Assembly (NCBI GenBank): GCA_905160935.1
Contig: CAJHZI010000641.1
Span: 944,501-1,008,500, forward strand
DNA from: Enchytraeus crypticus
Lineage: Eukaryota > Annelida > Clitellata > Enchytraeida > Enchytraeidae
Reading direction: 5' to 3'
Length of the DNA: 64,000 bases
Below the pieces are notes generated by a model. It had not been told where the DNA came from, searched no databases, and saw only the letters and a list, made by a program, of their open reading frames with translations. A program made the translations under genes and the position numbers. Of the stretch, positions 11,323 through 26,100 are shown one piece after another. Positions within the stretch are counted from its first letter, which is position 1. Every line of letters starts with the position of its first letter.

Positions 11323-14300
11323 ATGTTTCTAAAGAATGGTAAATACAAGATGAAGTTTATGTTCAACATTGCTTCCTCGGAGAGGTTTGATATTCTTTTC
11401 TCTCGTATGTCTGAAGTATCACAGATATGTGATGTTTGGAAACACTTTTCTGTGCAGACTTTAAATGCAAAATCATCTTCTAAAAGACTTAGAGGTAAGT
11501 AACATTGTTATTTTATAGCCATTCAGTACATATATTTATTATTTATTTTTCATTTCATTGGCCAATATTATATTCTAAAATAAAGTAAGAATTTTTATAT
11601 AGTACCAAGACTGGCATAAATAGCAGAGTTTATGAACATTTCTAGGATATGATTCTATTTTAGTAATGTACCTAGCTAATATGAGCCTAAGTGTTTTATT
11701 TCACAATTTGTTCCAATACTCTTAAGTAGCAGTATTTGTAGCTTCGCTGGATGTTCTGCTTGTACTATGTTTTTCTGAGCTGCATTTTATTAGTAGCACG
11801 TGTTTATCTGCCTATATATACAGCTTATATTCTCTTTCTTGTTATTTTTTGTTTTTTTTCTTTGAATGTAATATTTTTATTGTTTTCATGAATCATAACT
11901 TTATGTAACTTGGTGGAAGAATAATATGCATTCTGTTATAAATTTTGTTATGGAGATGCTTAAACAAAAGCCAAATTAGCGTATTATAAAGCAATGTTTA
12001 ATATAATATCTCTTTAATAAATTTAAATAAATTTCATAGGTATAGGTTACATGTATATTTAAATCTTGAATTTTATTAATCTACTTGAGAGTGTTAGTTA
12101 TTTTTGTATAAGTTATATTGTTTATATGTTAAATAGTTTTTTTAAAAATTTATGCTACTCGCAATTTTTCAGTAAATTTTTATCTTAATCATTATATTTG
12201 TAGATGTGGCAGTGATCACTGTTGCTGTCGTTTTTATCAGGTAAGGTGAAACAATTTATATTTTATGTAGAGTTGAATCCTTTCATCATCATCATCATCA
12301 TCCCTTGAATCCCAGTTTAACTAGGGTCAGGATAAGAATAGACCTTCTCCAATCCTCTTGCCCTACACCATATCATCAGTCAATCCCCTGTTTTTCTTGT
12401 CCTTCTTAAACACCGCAGCCCATATCAGTTGTGGTCTGCCTCTGTCTAGCTCAACATCCAGCTCTGCCCTTCAAACTCTCTATACTACATCCCTAAACGC
12501 CCAAACAATCTCAATCTCGAATAAGCCAACTTATCCATAATCCCCTGAATACTCAAATTCATCTTAACATATTCATTTTCCATTTTATCCTTCATAGTTT
12601 TACTGCAAATTAGCTGCAACATCCTCATTCCTACAACATGCAAACTCATCAAGTGTTCCCCTCTTAATGCCCAACACTCCTAACTATACATTTTTGCCAA
12701 CCGGTCTTACTACAGAACCTTAAAATTTACCTTTCAATCTTAACGGTATTCTCCTATCACACAACACTCCACTAGCTGAATCCCCTCATTTTTTTCTTTT
12801 TTTTAGAGTTGAATCCTTTCAGTTTAAAAAAATTTAGTACAAGGATAGAAGAGGCTAAATCTAAATTATTTGTGAAAATCTAATTGATATCAGAGGTATT
12901 GATATCAGAGCATATACCAATTATGTACTAGTTAATACTACTACTAGTAATTAAATATGATTGTGATCTATCTCATTATTACTTATGAAAAGGCATAGAA
13001 TATAAAAAAACTATTATTTAAAGTAAAGATGTAAGCAATAGTGTGCTGATTTTTTATCTTATAATTCACATTGGATAATTCTCTTACGTATGGAGCAACT
13101 GACAGAAAAAATCGAGAGAAAACTACAATGAAGGTCAAGACTCATATTAACTTAATTTAAAAATTAGCAAGCACATCTTGGAGTTCAAATCCTGAAGTAC
13201 TGTATCTATAGTTGCTCTGGGCTTCTCTACAGCTGAATATTGTGCTGGGGTATTACAGAGATTCTGCTCACATGCGATTGACATACAACTAATCTCTGCA
13301 GTGAAAACTGTCTCTGATACAATCACATCCACTCCACTCATTGGCTTCCTGTTCTGTGCAACATACTTACTAATATTATCTACCGTGAAGAGACAACAAA
13401 GGGAATGGTGTACATTAAATCGGTTTAAAACATGCCACGGCAGATGTGGAGAACTTGAACACAAGTGGGTAGAGGGAACAATCATTATGGTTAAACACAG
13501 TCAATGCATCCCACTGTAGAGTTATACGATTTATATAAGTGTCCTGGTGGGTTCTGGGCAGTTAATGTGGGTGAACTTATATGCAGTTCTGTGGCTAATG
13601 AATTGTGGCATATGCTAAGAATACCTTGTGATTAGTAAATTTATATTTAAAAATATTCTGAGAGGTGAAAATGTGTAGATTTAAATATAACATTTTTGTT
13701 ATTTTGCATAGTGGGGTTTAATATTATTGTAAGTTTTAACAATTGAATGTTTTCTGCAGTGAGGAAATAATAAGAAGTGAATTGAGGCGATTTAGGAAGT
13801 CTCTCACTTTTCAGCGTAATGTGTCAAACAATGAAAAGCTATTGAGCCCCTATATTTACTGTGATAGTCGTACTACGAATAAACAGATCAGGCCTCATAT
13901 TGAAAACAATTACCAACACATCTTCAAATGTACGTATCAAATGCTCTTGCTTATTGATTGTGTAATATGAAAAAATAGCCAATCACATATCAAAATACAT
14001 AACTCTTTGAATCTAATGTACTGTGCTTCCATTGCAGGCATTTTAGTTGATGCTGCGTGTTTTGATTCACTCACATCTTCAAATGAATTTTATGTGTGTT
14101 TTAGAACAGGGCCAATAATTAAAAGGAATTTATTATATTTTTTATTATATTAATTTATTATATAAATCTATTTATTTAATATGAAACATGTAAATTACTT
14201 ACAGTGTTCTTTTTTATCATCTTGGTTTGTTTTGAATTCAAAGACCAGAAAATGATGACATCATTTAATGATGTCATCATAATGACAAATTTGATTTGAT

Positions 14301-17297
14301 TTTGCTGCAAGTTTTAATACGGTTAAGAAAGGTGTACCACATCGCTCTGAACCTAGATGATATTTTTTGATATTCTGTTTCTTGTAGATTGGCTTGAAGC
14401 AAGGCTACTTCAACATACCTCAACATTGATTGATTTAACTAAATCACATAATGAATCTTTGAGACGTTGGTCAGTGCTGATTTTATCTCGTGGATGTCCC
14501 ACTTGGACAGGTAACTGCGTATAATTTATATTTTATTTAATTTATATCCTTTTGTGAAATTTGCTAGTTTTGCTATTATACTTGCTATTTTTGCTAGTCT
14601 GTAGACTTGTAGTATTTTAACTACTAATATCATTACTCATACTTATTTCCTGTGGCGGTCAGCTAGATAGAGCACCTTGTGCCCTCTCTGATGGCCACAG
14701 GATTCAATGAATAAGATGTTTGATTTTGATTTGAATGATTGATGAGATTTTAGTGTCTGATGCTTTTGTGTTCATTGATATGATATTTGCATGATGTGTC
14801 TGTATGCTGTGATATCTCTTATATTTTACTTTGGTTCTTATAAACTTATTACTTAATATATTCATTAAGTAAAATATGTGTAAAGTATTCAAATTTCTGT
14901 AAAGTATAGGTAAATGATTTAGGTGGTCAGCGTCTGTTTGAATTCAATTGTAAAGTTATTTTTTAATAATTGTCGTTTATGAATTATGAACATAATATTA
15001 TATTTGCCTCTGAATGGCTAAAATCAGATTTGATAGTGCTCAGTTGCATGTCATGTAAGGTTATCGTTGATTTGAATCTGTGATTAAAATTTTTCCTTTA
15101 ATTCACAGTTGAAAATCTAATCTGTCATGCCGAAATCTCAACCTATTTTATATTGAACTACTTAACTTGTTTAGGTCTTTATTTGTATATCGTTACTTGT
15201 AGATCTTTTAATCTCTATAGTATATTTTGAATCTCTACGATCAGAGGAAGAGTTACTTAGTTTTTAAAGTAACCTTAACTTTTTTCATTAGTTTCAATGA
15301 CTTTGTTTAAATTGGTTTTGTTCTTAAATCATTTTAAGCTTCATTGTAACAGTAACACTGTCTTTATTCATTTGTTTTCTTACTCTGTACACTGTAGTGT
15401 ATAGTATACGATTATGCCCACTATTGCTTAGATGCTGATTATCAAGAGATTGCGCAGGCTTTGGATATTCGTACAAAGTTGGAGCTAGCTAGATCTAGAA
15501 GTGCAAATATCAAGCTATTTCTCATACCACCATTGCTACCTGAGTTCAAGGTTTCTACTACCTGAGCTTTAAGTATTATGTTTTAAACTGTTTGTTTTAC
15601 AGTATATATTGTGGTATTAAATGACATTTTTTCATTATCTTTGTTCTTTTGATATTTGTGTAAGTAATTCATTGTATACCAGACAATAATTGACTGCATT
15701 ATTAAACTTAACATGTAGTTACAACTCTATCTAGTGACAGTCATAGAAAAAATTAAATTCAAGTGTAGACTTATTTCAAAGCATGAACTATTTGAGAATA
15801 GATAGGATTGAATAAAGTTAACTATTGTGGTTTGAAAATTGTATGTAAAAATGCTTCTAGTTATTAATGTGGTATTGGAAGAAATTTTGATTCGGATATT
15901 CTTATATTAAATGTTTAAAAAAATTAAATTTCGTATAAAATGACTAAATGTGTACATTTTCTAGGAACATTTCTGGAGCACTTGAAAGACTGGTAGAATA
16001 ATTCTAAAATTGTGTAGTTATATTATTGTAGGAGTCTCTGGACTATGAACTCAACACACTAGTAACTAGTCTGCCAATAGATAATGTCAGTCGTTGCACA
16101 AAATATTTCATTGAATTGATTCGACGTTACGGAATTCGTGCTTTATCAGCAGATCAAAGGGTATTCATAATCATTTAATTATTTTTATACTAAATGTTTA
16201 TGTGTATACGTTTATTCAGTAATTGAAGTGTTTATTTTATATTAATAGAGCTGATTTATTCATTGGGTAATACAATAATTTGTATAATTGAGCACTTTAA
16301 AATTAAATGTTGCTTTTGATTTTTGTACCTCTTCAAAAATATGGCATGATAACGTCGTTCTCTTTTGTATCAATATTCGCAAAAGTTTTCTATACATAGC
16401 ATGCAATCAATTATTTTCTAATTCTTCTTAGAAGCTTAGGATATTTTTGATCAGGCGAAAGAATAATAAATGTAGAAAATTTTCAGTTTTATTATAAATC
16501 ACAATAATTTTTTTGCACTCTACAGAGAGCAATCTGGAATTTTGAAGGCTGCGAATGGCCTTCAGAATCAGTTGTAAACGAATCGGAGCAAACAGTAATT
16601 CTGCTCTATCTTCTGCAAGCTCTACTTGGTCATTGCCAGGTTTTCTCTTTTGACTTTCATTAACTAGACCACATATTGAAATTAGAGTTTAAAATGTAAT
16701 GAGAAAGCTATATTCTGCAGAATTTTGTTATTGTTGCAGTGTATATTTATACCATATGGTATAGATCTTAACAAGTAGAGATCTAATGAATTTTTATTAA
16801 TGTAATTCTTATGACAAATTTAGTATCGTGTGGTTTTTCTAGTAACTAACAACATCGTGTCTGCAGGCTGAAGAAGACTAAATCTTTCGAATTAGTTTAA
16901 TGGTACAAGCAATTTACTAGAACAGTAATTTTCTATAAATATTATATTCTATAATCTTCTATTAATGAAGAACTTGTGTTTTATTTGAATTGTACGATAT
17001 TAAGAGTACGATATTCCCCGTGTTGTGTCTGGGTTCCCCGTGTTGTGTCCCGGTTGTGTGAAGAATTGACTAACCGGTGACTGCACGTGTCGTAGAAGGC
17101 GACTAAAGCACTAAGATCCATACCAACGTCAGAAAGGGCATTCGGTTGGTGAGCGCCTAGACTCCAGAAATTGCTACAAAAATTTATACGAATGGAAAAG
17201 TCTTAAATAGGGGATTGGCTGGTGGTGTGGTGTAGGACAGAGAGGATTTGAGACAGTCTATTCTTATCCCGACCCTAGTTAAACTGGGATTCAAGGG

Positions 17298-17329
<32 letters not shown>

Positions 17330-20300
17330 ATACGATATTTAGAGTACTTGTTAGTCTATTCGGACAAAATTAATGACTGGTCTTGGTAGACCAGTTTTAT
17401 TTATTAAAATATTTTGGGTTTTCAATATTATGCTGAATAAAATTATAATGTTTCTGTTTGGATAACAGTTTAATTGCACACAACTAATCGCATGCAGTAT
17501 TTAACTGAAAACTGAGTTTCATCATCTTCTTCCCTTGAATCCCTGTTTAACTAGGTTTTGGATCTGGATTACGATTAGGACTAGGATTAGGAACTCTTAT
17601 TACTGTTATCTTTATGGATATTAGACTATTTTGAAGAGTATAGATTAAATATTGCATTTTTGGTATAGAGTATTTTAGAGTATTATTTATACAATATTAG
17701 CCTATATATTTATATATATATATAATATTTTATATGTATAAATATATATAATAAAAAATTAATAGTAATAATTATATATTTTTAATTATATTTATATAGC
17801 CTATATAATATATGCAATACTATTATCTGTATATTTAGTCTGCACTAAACAGCAAGGCAGCGGTGTCGCGTGGTGCACTGATTACTCTGCGCAGGCTGGT
17901 GGAGGATCCTCGCTGTAAGACATCTGTGCTCTACGCTGTAGCTCGTATTATAGCCAGCCTGAGCTCTGTCGAGGGCTTACACGAAGAGTTGAATAGAGTA
18001 GGTTCGTTGATTAGCCTGGAAATTACATTCTAGTATGAATTTGGAATGTTCATGGATTTTTTTATTTCTGATTGATTGATTAATATAATAATTACTGGTA
18101 GATTTGTCTTTGCTCTACCATGCCCTCTCCCTCCCTTACTCTCTCTCTCGCTCTTCCTTTCTCTCTCCCTCCTCTCTTTCTCTCTCTCTCTTTCTCATAT
18201 GTGATTTTGATTTCCTATTGTCAAATATCGTTACTTCCTATTAACCTTTTAATACAGTTTGAAATTACAATTTTTAATCGATATTCTGATCATTATTTGC
18301 AACATTTGGTATGAATATATATACTTACTTCAAAAAGTAATGGCGTATGCATTATGATATATAGATCTATTTGCTTTGGCAAAGCTTCTACTACTTAGCT
18401 AGGTTTAATATTCTTGAAATTTGGCATGTCTTTGTTTGTTTTCTTTTTTCTGAATATTTGTTTTTATTACCTAAGATTTTTAATAATATGCAAGTAAATT
18501 ATCAAAGTAAAAAATTATATCCAATTAATAATATAGTGATAAACTAAATGTATAAATCCTTTACAGAGATATGATTAGATCAAACCTATCAAATAGTGGG
18601 TATAGCAGGCTTTCATTAACTTGTTATCTCTCTTCTCATACGAATCAAGCAAACTACTTGACAAATGTCTATGAATGTTGCTGTATATGGAACTCTATTC
18701 CTGTTAAAATTCGCAACTTAAAGTCACATGTTTTATTTAAACGATATTACAAAAGTTTTCTTATAGATTCGTAACAGTGTCACCTGTCCGCTCTTGGCGG
18801 AATAGTTTGACATTTTGTTATGATTGCAAATTCATTTTTCTTATGTTCATATTTTCTAATTTTACTAATTTTACTAGTGTGTTGGTTATTTTTGCTGTTT
18901 GCAATTTTTGCTGTTACACTTTATATTTTTGCTAGTCTGCAGACATGTAGTTTTTAACTATCAATGTCATTACTCATACTTAATTCCTGTGGTGGTCAGC
19001 TAGTTAGAGCACCTTGTGCCCTCTCTGATGGCCACAGGATTCATTGAATGAGATGTTTGATTTTGACTTGAGATTTAAATGTCTAATGCATTTATTTATT
19101 TGTTCATTGATATGATGTTTGCATGATATGTCTGTGTACTGTGATTTGTCTTATATTTTTTACTTTGGTTCTAAAAAACTCATTTACAGACAGCATTTGT
19201 ATGGTACACAAACAGTAAGCTAATTTTGTTGTAACAGGATGGCTGACTATTTTGGCAAAGTGGATAAGATCCTCAGATTTGGCTCTCTCATTGATGGCTG
19301 GTAAATCCCTAGCTAATCTGCATGCTCTCTGTAGCTCAGAGGAGTCTGGAATTAGTCAGCAGCTGAACCGGTCACAACCGGTTCTGTACAAGGATGGAAT
19401 ATATCTTTATCATCCCATGACACCTGGACAAAGGTATCATCATCGTCTTCTCTTGAATCCCAGTTTTGCTAGGTTCGGAATCAGGATTAGGATTAGGACT
19501 AGGATTAGGAACTGAATGAGTTTAGCTAGGTTCAGGATTAGGATTAGGACTTGGATTAAGAACTGAATCAGTTTAGCTAGGTTCAGGATTAGGATTAAGA
19601 CTTGGATTAAGAACTGAATCAGTTTAGCTAGGATCGGGGGTCAAAGGTATCTAATATCAATATGAAAATTCTTGCACAACAAATGCTAATAGACTTGATG
19701 ATAAATAGACCTTACTATTTGCGTTGTTAATTTGACTAATTTAAATGAATTGAGTCTGCTAATTGGTAGTCACATTTTACAACTAGGATTTAAACTTATA
19801 GATTTGTCATTGCATCATCTCGGGCTCCAATATACTGTAAATAGGCCTACAATTTTTTTATATGACACCGTATTGCTCAATCAGCTCTATCCCAGCTTGC
19901 TACATTGATAAAGGTTAAGTATTGCAATACGAGTATTGAAATTAACTACTGGAATTTTTATAACTATTTAATTGAATTTATTGTAACCTTGATATTATAT
20001 TAAAATTGACTGTATTGACTTATTTCATTTCGTAGACTTATTGGTGCGGTTTAACTGTACTTTGTTGTATGTGGCAATCTTAAAAGTTTGCTAGTAAATT
20101 GCCAATACCAAATGAAAGTTAATTAATAATGTATACTAAAAAAACTTAACTTTAATGTTTAATAAATCAAATTAAAACATTGAAGTGAACGTATTGAAAT
20201 TAAGTTCACTGCAATATTACCAAACTATAGAAAAGCTAATGTTAACGTCAGTTTCCTCACTCGAAAGCGATGTCAGTGACGGACGAGTCCAGGTTTCAAT

Positions 20301-23068
20301 CCCGCACATACTGATCTGTGATGGAATATCTTACCGACATCGCCACTGGCTCCAGCCATACACACTTTAACTATTAATACATGGCATAATATTCTGTAAT
20401 ACTTTCAGTACAAAAGAATTTGAGGCTGACATTATTTTCTTACATGGTTTGCGCGGAGGACCATTCAAAACTTGGCGTCAGAAAGATATAATTCCATCTG
20501 CCGAAACAAAAAATGGTAAATTTAAATTTAAAATTTAACTTGTGGATATAAGTAAAAAAATTTTCTTGAGTGTGATGATTGACAACTATTACATTTTGTA
20601 TAATATGCAAAATGTAACAGTTAAAAATTATAATAATAATAATAATAATAATAACAATAATAATAATTTCATTTTATAGACAAATTTAAATTTAGTACTA
20701 TGCAAAATTTAATTTATATTTTATTAATTTAGATTAGATTGCATAACTTTGGAACTAATTACTAAATACAAGTTTTCAGATAAATACAATATATTATATT
20801 GTATTTATCTGAAAACTTGACATAAAACGATATGAATTTGATTCTCTGATGCTGTTAGATAACTGTACATTTTAAATTATTTATCTAACTATGTTGAAAA
20901 CGAATTTAATCAATAAATATATTTAGTAATTAGTCCCAAAGTTATGCAATCTAATCTAAATGAATAAATATCATAAATTAAATTATGCATACTTTTGTCT
21001 ATAAAATGAAATTATTATTTTTTTCCACAGAAAAAATCTCAGTAAAATCTTAACTCTTTGTGTCTATTTATAAATTAGAACTAGAAGCCCATTTCATGCC
21101 TTCAAGCTTCCATCATTACGTCCTAACTTAGTATAGTTTAGAGGTTCACTTCAGAACACCAAATGCTTTTATTAAACTTATTTTGTGTAACAATTGTTTA
21201 GGAAATTCATCTAAGGAGAGTGATTCGACGAGTACCGAGTGTTCGGCAGGTTCTGAGAACGACTCTGGGCAAAGTCTTGATGCCTCTGTTGTTGCGTCTG
21301 ATGAGAAGCTGAAATCAAGCGACTACACACACTGCTGGCCCAAGGCATAACTTTCTATACATCTATTATATACTATTTATTTTAGGTAACAGAATTGTTT
21401 TCTCAGAGAATGACACCCCTGCCCAGTGAATGTTAGTCGAAGCTGAGGAAGGCATAGAGACTCATGTGGTCATAATCAGAATCCCCCAAGAATAATGGTA
21501 TATCAAAAGGAATGTTATAGAGGATTTAAAGATCCACTCGTACGTGAAGAGAATGAAGAGAAAAACGGAAGATAGAGATGAGTGGAGGCGCTATATACCT
21601 TGGACCTGCCAGTAGGCAACGCACTAAGAGAGAGAGATACGTTTTGTTAATTTGTCGACTTCTGAACCGTACTAAATATAAAGTCAAAATCTGAAGTTAA
21701 TATAAATTATCATCTCTCAAGTAAATGGGTGTTAGGGTATTAGTGAACTAAGATTCGAAGTATGTGTATTTTTCTGCATTAAGAACCTAAACCAATGCTG
21801 CCACCTCGTCAGTCATGTTGGATCGTATCCTATCTTCCTTCATCGTGCATTGACAGCAATGAGTGAAGATTGCAGTGATAACATTAGATATGACGGTGAT
21901 TAAAAATAACACCAGTCTTTTATATTCCTTCATCTATTCTTTATAATTTAAAAGTGGATGTGATTAAGCTAATGTTTACCATGAAATTCCCTGCCTCTTT
22001 TATTCTCTCTCTTCAGTGCACTGCCAAGTGGCAGGTTCAAGGTACATATTCATACTCAATGTCTGCTTTCTCGCTCCATAAGAACACTCCTTAGATCAAC
22101 AAGGATCTCCTCCTTTATTATATTATCTTTATTGCTTAGTCAAAATCTATCTTAAGTTGCTATTGTTGTTACTATTTGTTACTTGTCTTACTTTATTGTC
22201 TTTGGAATGTGTAATGATTTATTGTATACGCGTGTTAGGTAACGTCATGAAGTTTTAAATGGCTCTTCCTGAGGTCTTTGGATCAAATCCCGCTAGAGCT
22301 GTTCAGAGAGTAAAATCTCGGACATTCACTGAACTGGTCAAATGGATAATTGAATATATTTCTTGTGGCTAAACAAATGGTATTAAAAGTGTTAGATATC
22401 ATCATAGATGATTATTGCCTACAATTTGTGTTTAACTTAACTTAATTTACAACTTAGTGTTATTGATTAAAGTCTGTTTTAAACAATTTTATAATTAGTT
22501 AAGGTATGTCTGTGTCAGGTTTTTAATTCTTTAAGCTACATTTGTGTTTTTAGATTTGTTTAATTGTTATTGAATCTGTTGATAGGACTGGTTATCAGTT
22601 GATGTTCCTAATGTCCGCATTCTGTCGCTAGAGTTTGAAACTAGCTTTACAGCATGGAACAGTTCCTGTCCCTACGATCACGAAAAGTATCAGTCCTCTT
22701 AAATAGTCATACTCATGAATACTTATCTAATATGTCGTATTTATTTACAAATGTGTTAATAACTACAGAACAGAACTCTATTAGATCCTAAGTAAGAAAT
22801 ATAAGAAAGAAATCATAGCATATAGACACATCATGCAAACATCATGTCAATAAAAATGCATGCATCAAACACTTAAATCTCATCAATCATTCATATCAAA
22901 ACCAAACATCTTATTCATTGAATCTTGTGGCCATCAGAGAGGGCACAAGGTACGCTATCGAGCTGACCACCACGTTTAATAAGTACGAGTTATGATATTT
23001 TGATAGTGATATTAAATATTTGATTTTATTAATAATCAATTACTTTTCTGTTGCTTATTATATATATA

Positions 23069-23143
<75 letters not shown>

Positions 23144-26100
23144 TTTTTTCGTATCAAGCGCATATAATTTAAAAGTAGTTCATGCATGATTGGGCCCACT
23201 ATGAACATACATGTAGCATAATTGTAATTTTATCCACGATCTAGTCATGTTTATTAGTAGCTATCATTTCTTTGGTACCTATAATTTATCATAACAAGTG
23301 CATTTAATTTGAATTGGCTTTTTATGATTCTCTCTTAGTGCACTGCCTACTGGCAAGTCCATGGTACATAACGCCTCCACTCTTCTCTGTCTTCCGCCTT
23401 CCTCTTCATTTCCACATATGAGTGGGTCTTTAAATCTTCTAACATACCTAATCTCGGCCTGCCCCTGCCTCTTTTTCCTTCCATTCTACCTTCTATGACC
23501 TCTTTTAATAGACCTTCCCCCCTTAGAATGTGTCCTATCCATCGCTTCTTCCTATTTCTTAATACATTTATCAACTGTCTATCTGTGCCAACTCTCTCCA
23601 GGACTTCCTCATTTGTAACCTTTTGAGTCCAGCTAATCCTCTCCATTCTTCTCCAAATCCACATTTCCAGTGCCTCCAGTTTCCTCATATCGTCTTTCCT
23701 TAAGGTCCATGTTTCACATAAATGCAATAGCGTGGTCCAAGCCAAAGTTTTCACTATCTTTATCTTTGTGTCTTTCTTAAGACTTTTTGTTAATAGTTCT
23801 TTTCTACTACCAAAGGCCGCTTTTGCTTGTGCAATCCTACTGCATATTTCCGTCTCACATTTCCCATCATCGGTTATAGTATGACCCAAATATTTGAAAC
23901 TCCTTACCTGTTCCAATTTCGTACCATTTACTGTGATATTAACTTCACCTTTATTATTGGACACTCTCATAACGTTGGTCTTTTTTATATTAATCTTCAT
24001 GCCATATCTTAGGGCCGTATCATCCAGCCTATCCATTATCTTCTGCAATCCAATCTCGCTGCCCGCTACCATTCCTTGGTCATCTGCAAATCGTACATCT
24101 TGTAACAAATTCCCTCCTACTTTTATTCCTTCTTCCAAGTCTTCCATGGCTTCCTCCATCATTATGAAATATTATAATTATTATGAATATGGGATATTTA
24201 TGATTTGTGTGTTTAGTAAATGATTTTTTATTGTAATTAGTTTCATAACTGTAGTCTATAATGTTAATGAAAGGCTATGTCTATAGTCTATAATATTTCA
24301 TATAGCTATATTATGACCTGATTAGAAAATTTATACACAAAGTACTTATAATGATGAAATTATTTGAAAATGCCTTAAATTAAATAAATATCTGTTTCTT
24401 GAGTATATATTATTATATATAATTATATAACTATTATATCTATATATCTATAAACTATTTAGGCACATATCTATTATCTATATTATTATTTTCTATATGG
24501 TCTACTTTATATGTGTATGGAATCTATTAATACGAAGATAGGAGTATATATTTGCGTTAATGAATTAACTATACTATTAATCAAGTGTTGGCTTTGTATA
24601 GATGTATCGATTTGACTTTCATTAATGACGTCTTATTCTGATTAAAAAAATGGAATAACGCTTTTTTTATTTTTCTATGTTTAGTCGAACGCTGGAAGGA
24701 CGCGCAGCTGAACTGATGGGTAAACTAGGGGCGGCGGGTGTGGGGCAAAGACCCATCATATGGGTCTGTCATAGCATGGGAGGTGAGTGAATAGACCATT
24801 AGTTGTTGTGTTTAGATTGAAAACTATGATTTTTCTTGAAACTGTGTATCCATCCCGCCGGGCAGTTTTCTACCGTCTCTTCACAGTCTACTTACTGTGT
24901 GTTATAATTATTGCTCACGACCTAGATGAGGCGCCTAGGCTGTAAAATAGGCTGTTCACTAGGCTGTTAACTATGCTGTTCACAGGTTGTTTACTAGGTT
25001 GTTCACTAGGTTTTTCACTAGGCTATTCACTAGGTTTTTATCTAGGCTGTTCACTAGGTTTTTCACTAGGCTGTTCACTAGGCTGTTCACTAGGTTGTTC
25101 ACTAGGCTATTTACTAGGTTGTTCACTAGGCTGTTGACAAGGTTGTTCACTAGGCTGTTCACTAGGTTGTTCATTAGGTTGTTCACTAGGTTGTTCACTA
25201 GGCTGTTTACTAGGCTGTTCACTAGGTTGTTCGCTAGACTGTTCACTAGGATATTCACTAGGTTGTTCACTAGACTGTTGAATAGGCTGTTCACTAGGCT
25301 ATTCACTAGGTTGTTTACTAGGTTGTTCACTAGGCTGTTTACTAGGCTGTCCACTAGGTTGTTCGCTAGACTGTTCAATAGGATATTCACTAGGTTGTTC
25401 ACTAGGTTGTTCTCTAGGTTGTTTACTAGGCTGTTTATTAGGCACTGACTTATTGACTTGTGTCTTAAGGCCTTTCACAAATTTTATGACTCTGAAATGA
25501 TTGTCCTCTCATATAAATCATTGAGCGCCTGCTTGTGTTTTAAGTAGTTGTCGAGTTAGAAATATTTTAAATCATTTGGTAAGGTGTTTTGATAAGATGA
25601 TTTGATAAGATGTTTTGGTAAGATGTTTTGATAAGATGTTTTGGTAAGATGTTTTGATAAGATGTTTTGATAAGATGTTTTGATAAGATGATTTGATAAG
25701 ATGTTTTGGTAAGATGTTTTGATAAGATGTTTTGATAAGATGTTTTGATAAGATGATTTGATAAGATTTTGATAAGATGTATTCAATCATATACAATGTG
25801 CAAGCTAAGATTGAGACTAAGTCTAAGTTTGCACGAATTTTAGCAAATTAACCAATCAGTATACTATTAGTATAAATCTCAGGAAAGTAAATGTATCTAT
25901 ATTTTATAGCTCGTGTTAAAGTCTTATATGTTATATATAAACTTCAAACTATATAGGCCTAAGCCACATTTTTGTAGCTCGAATGGTACGGAACAGGCAA
26001 ACTTAGATGAACACATTTATTATAGTTTGTAACTATATATACGCCCAATTTTGCTAATCTATAGTGTTTCTTTTGTTAATATCGTAAGATTTCAATGAAT

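Noticed and set aside
19480-19640. Interstitial telomere sequence
   Set aside because: The runs are GGATTA, not TTAGGG, and the real period is a 51-bp unit derived from a retroelement tail.
24980-25448. Long open frames on both strands encoding NLVNSLV- and LFTRLFT-type repeats
   Set aside because: They arise from the 12-bp minisatellite, whose period is divisible by 3, and lie inside a SERAC1 intron with no start or splice support.
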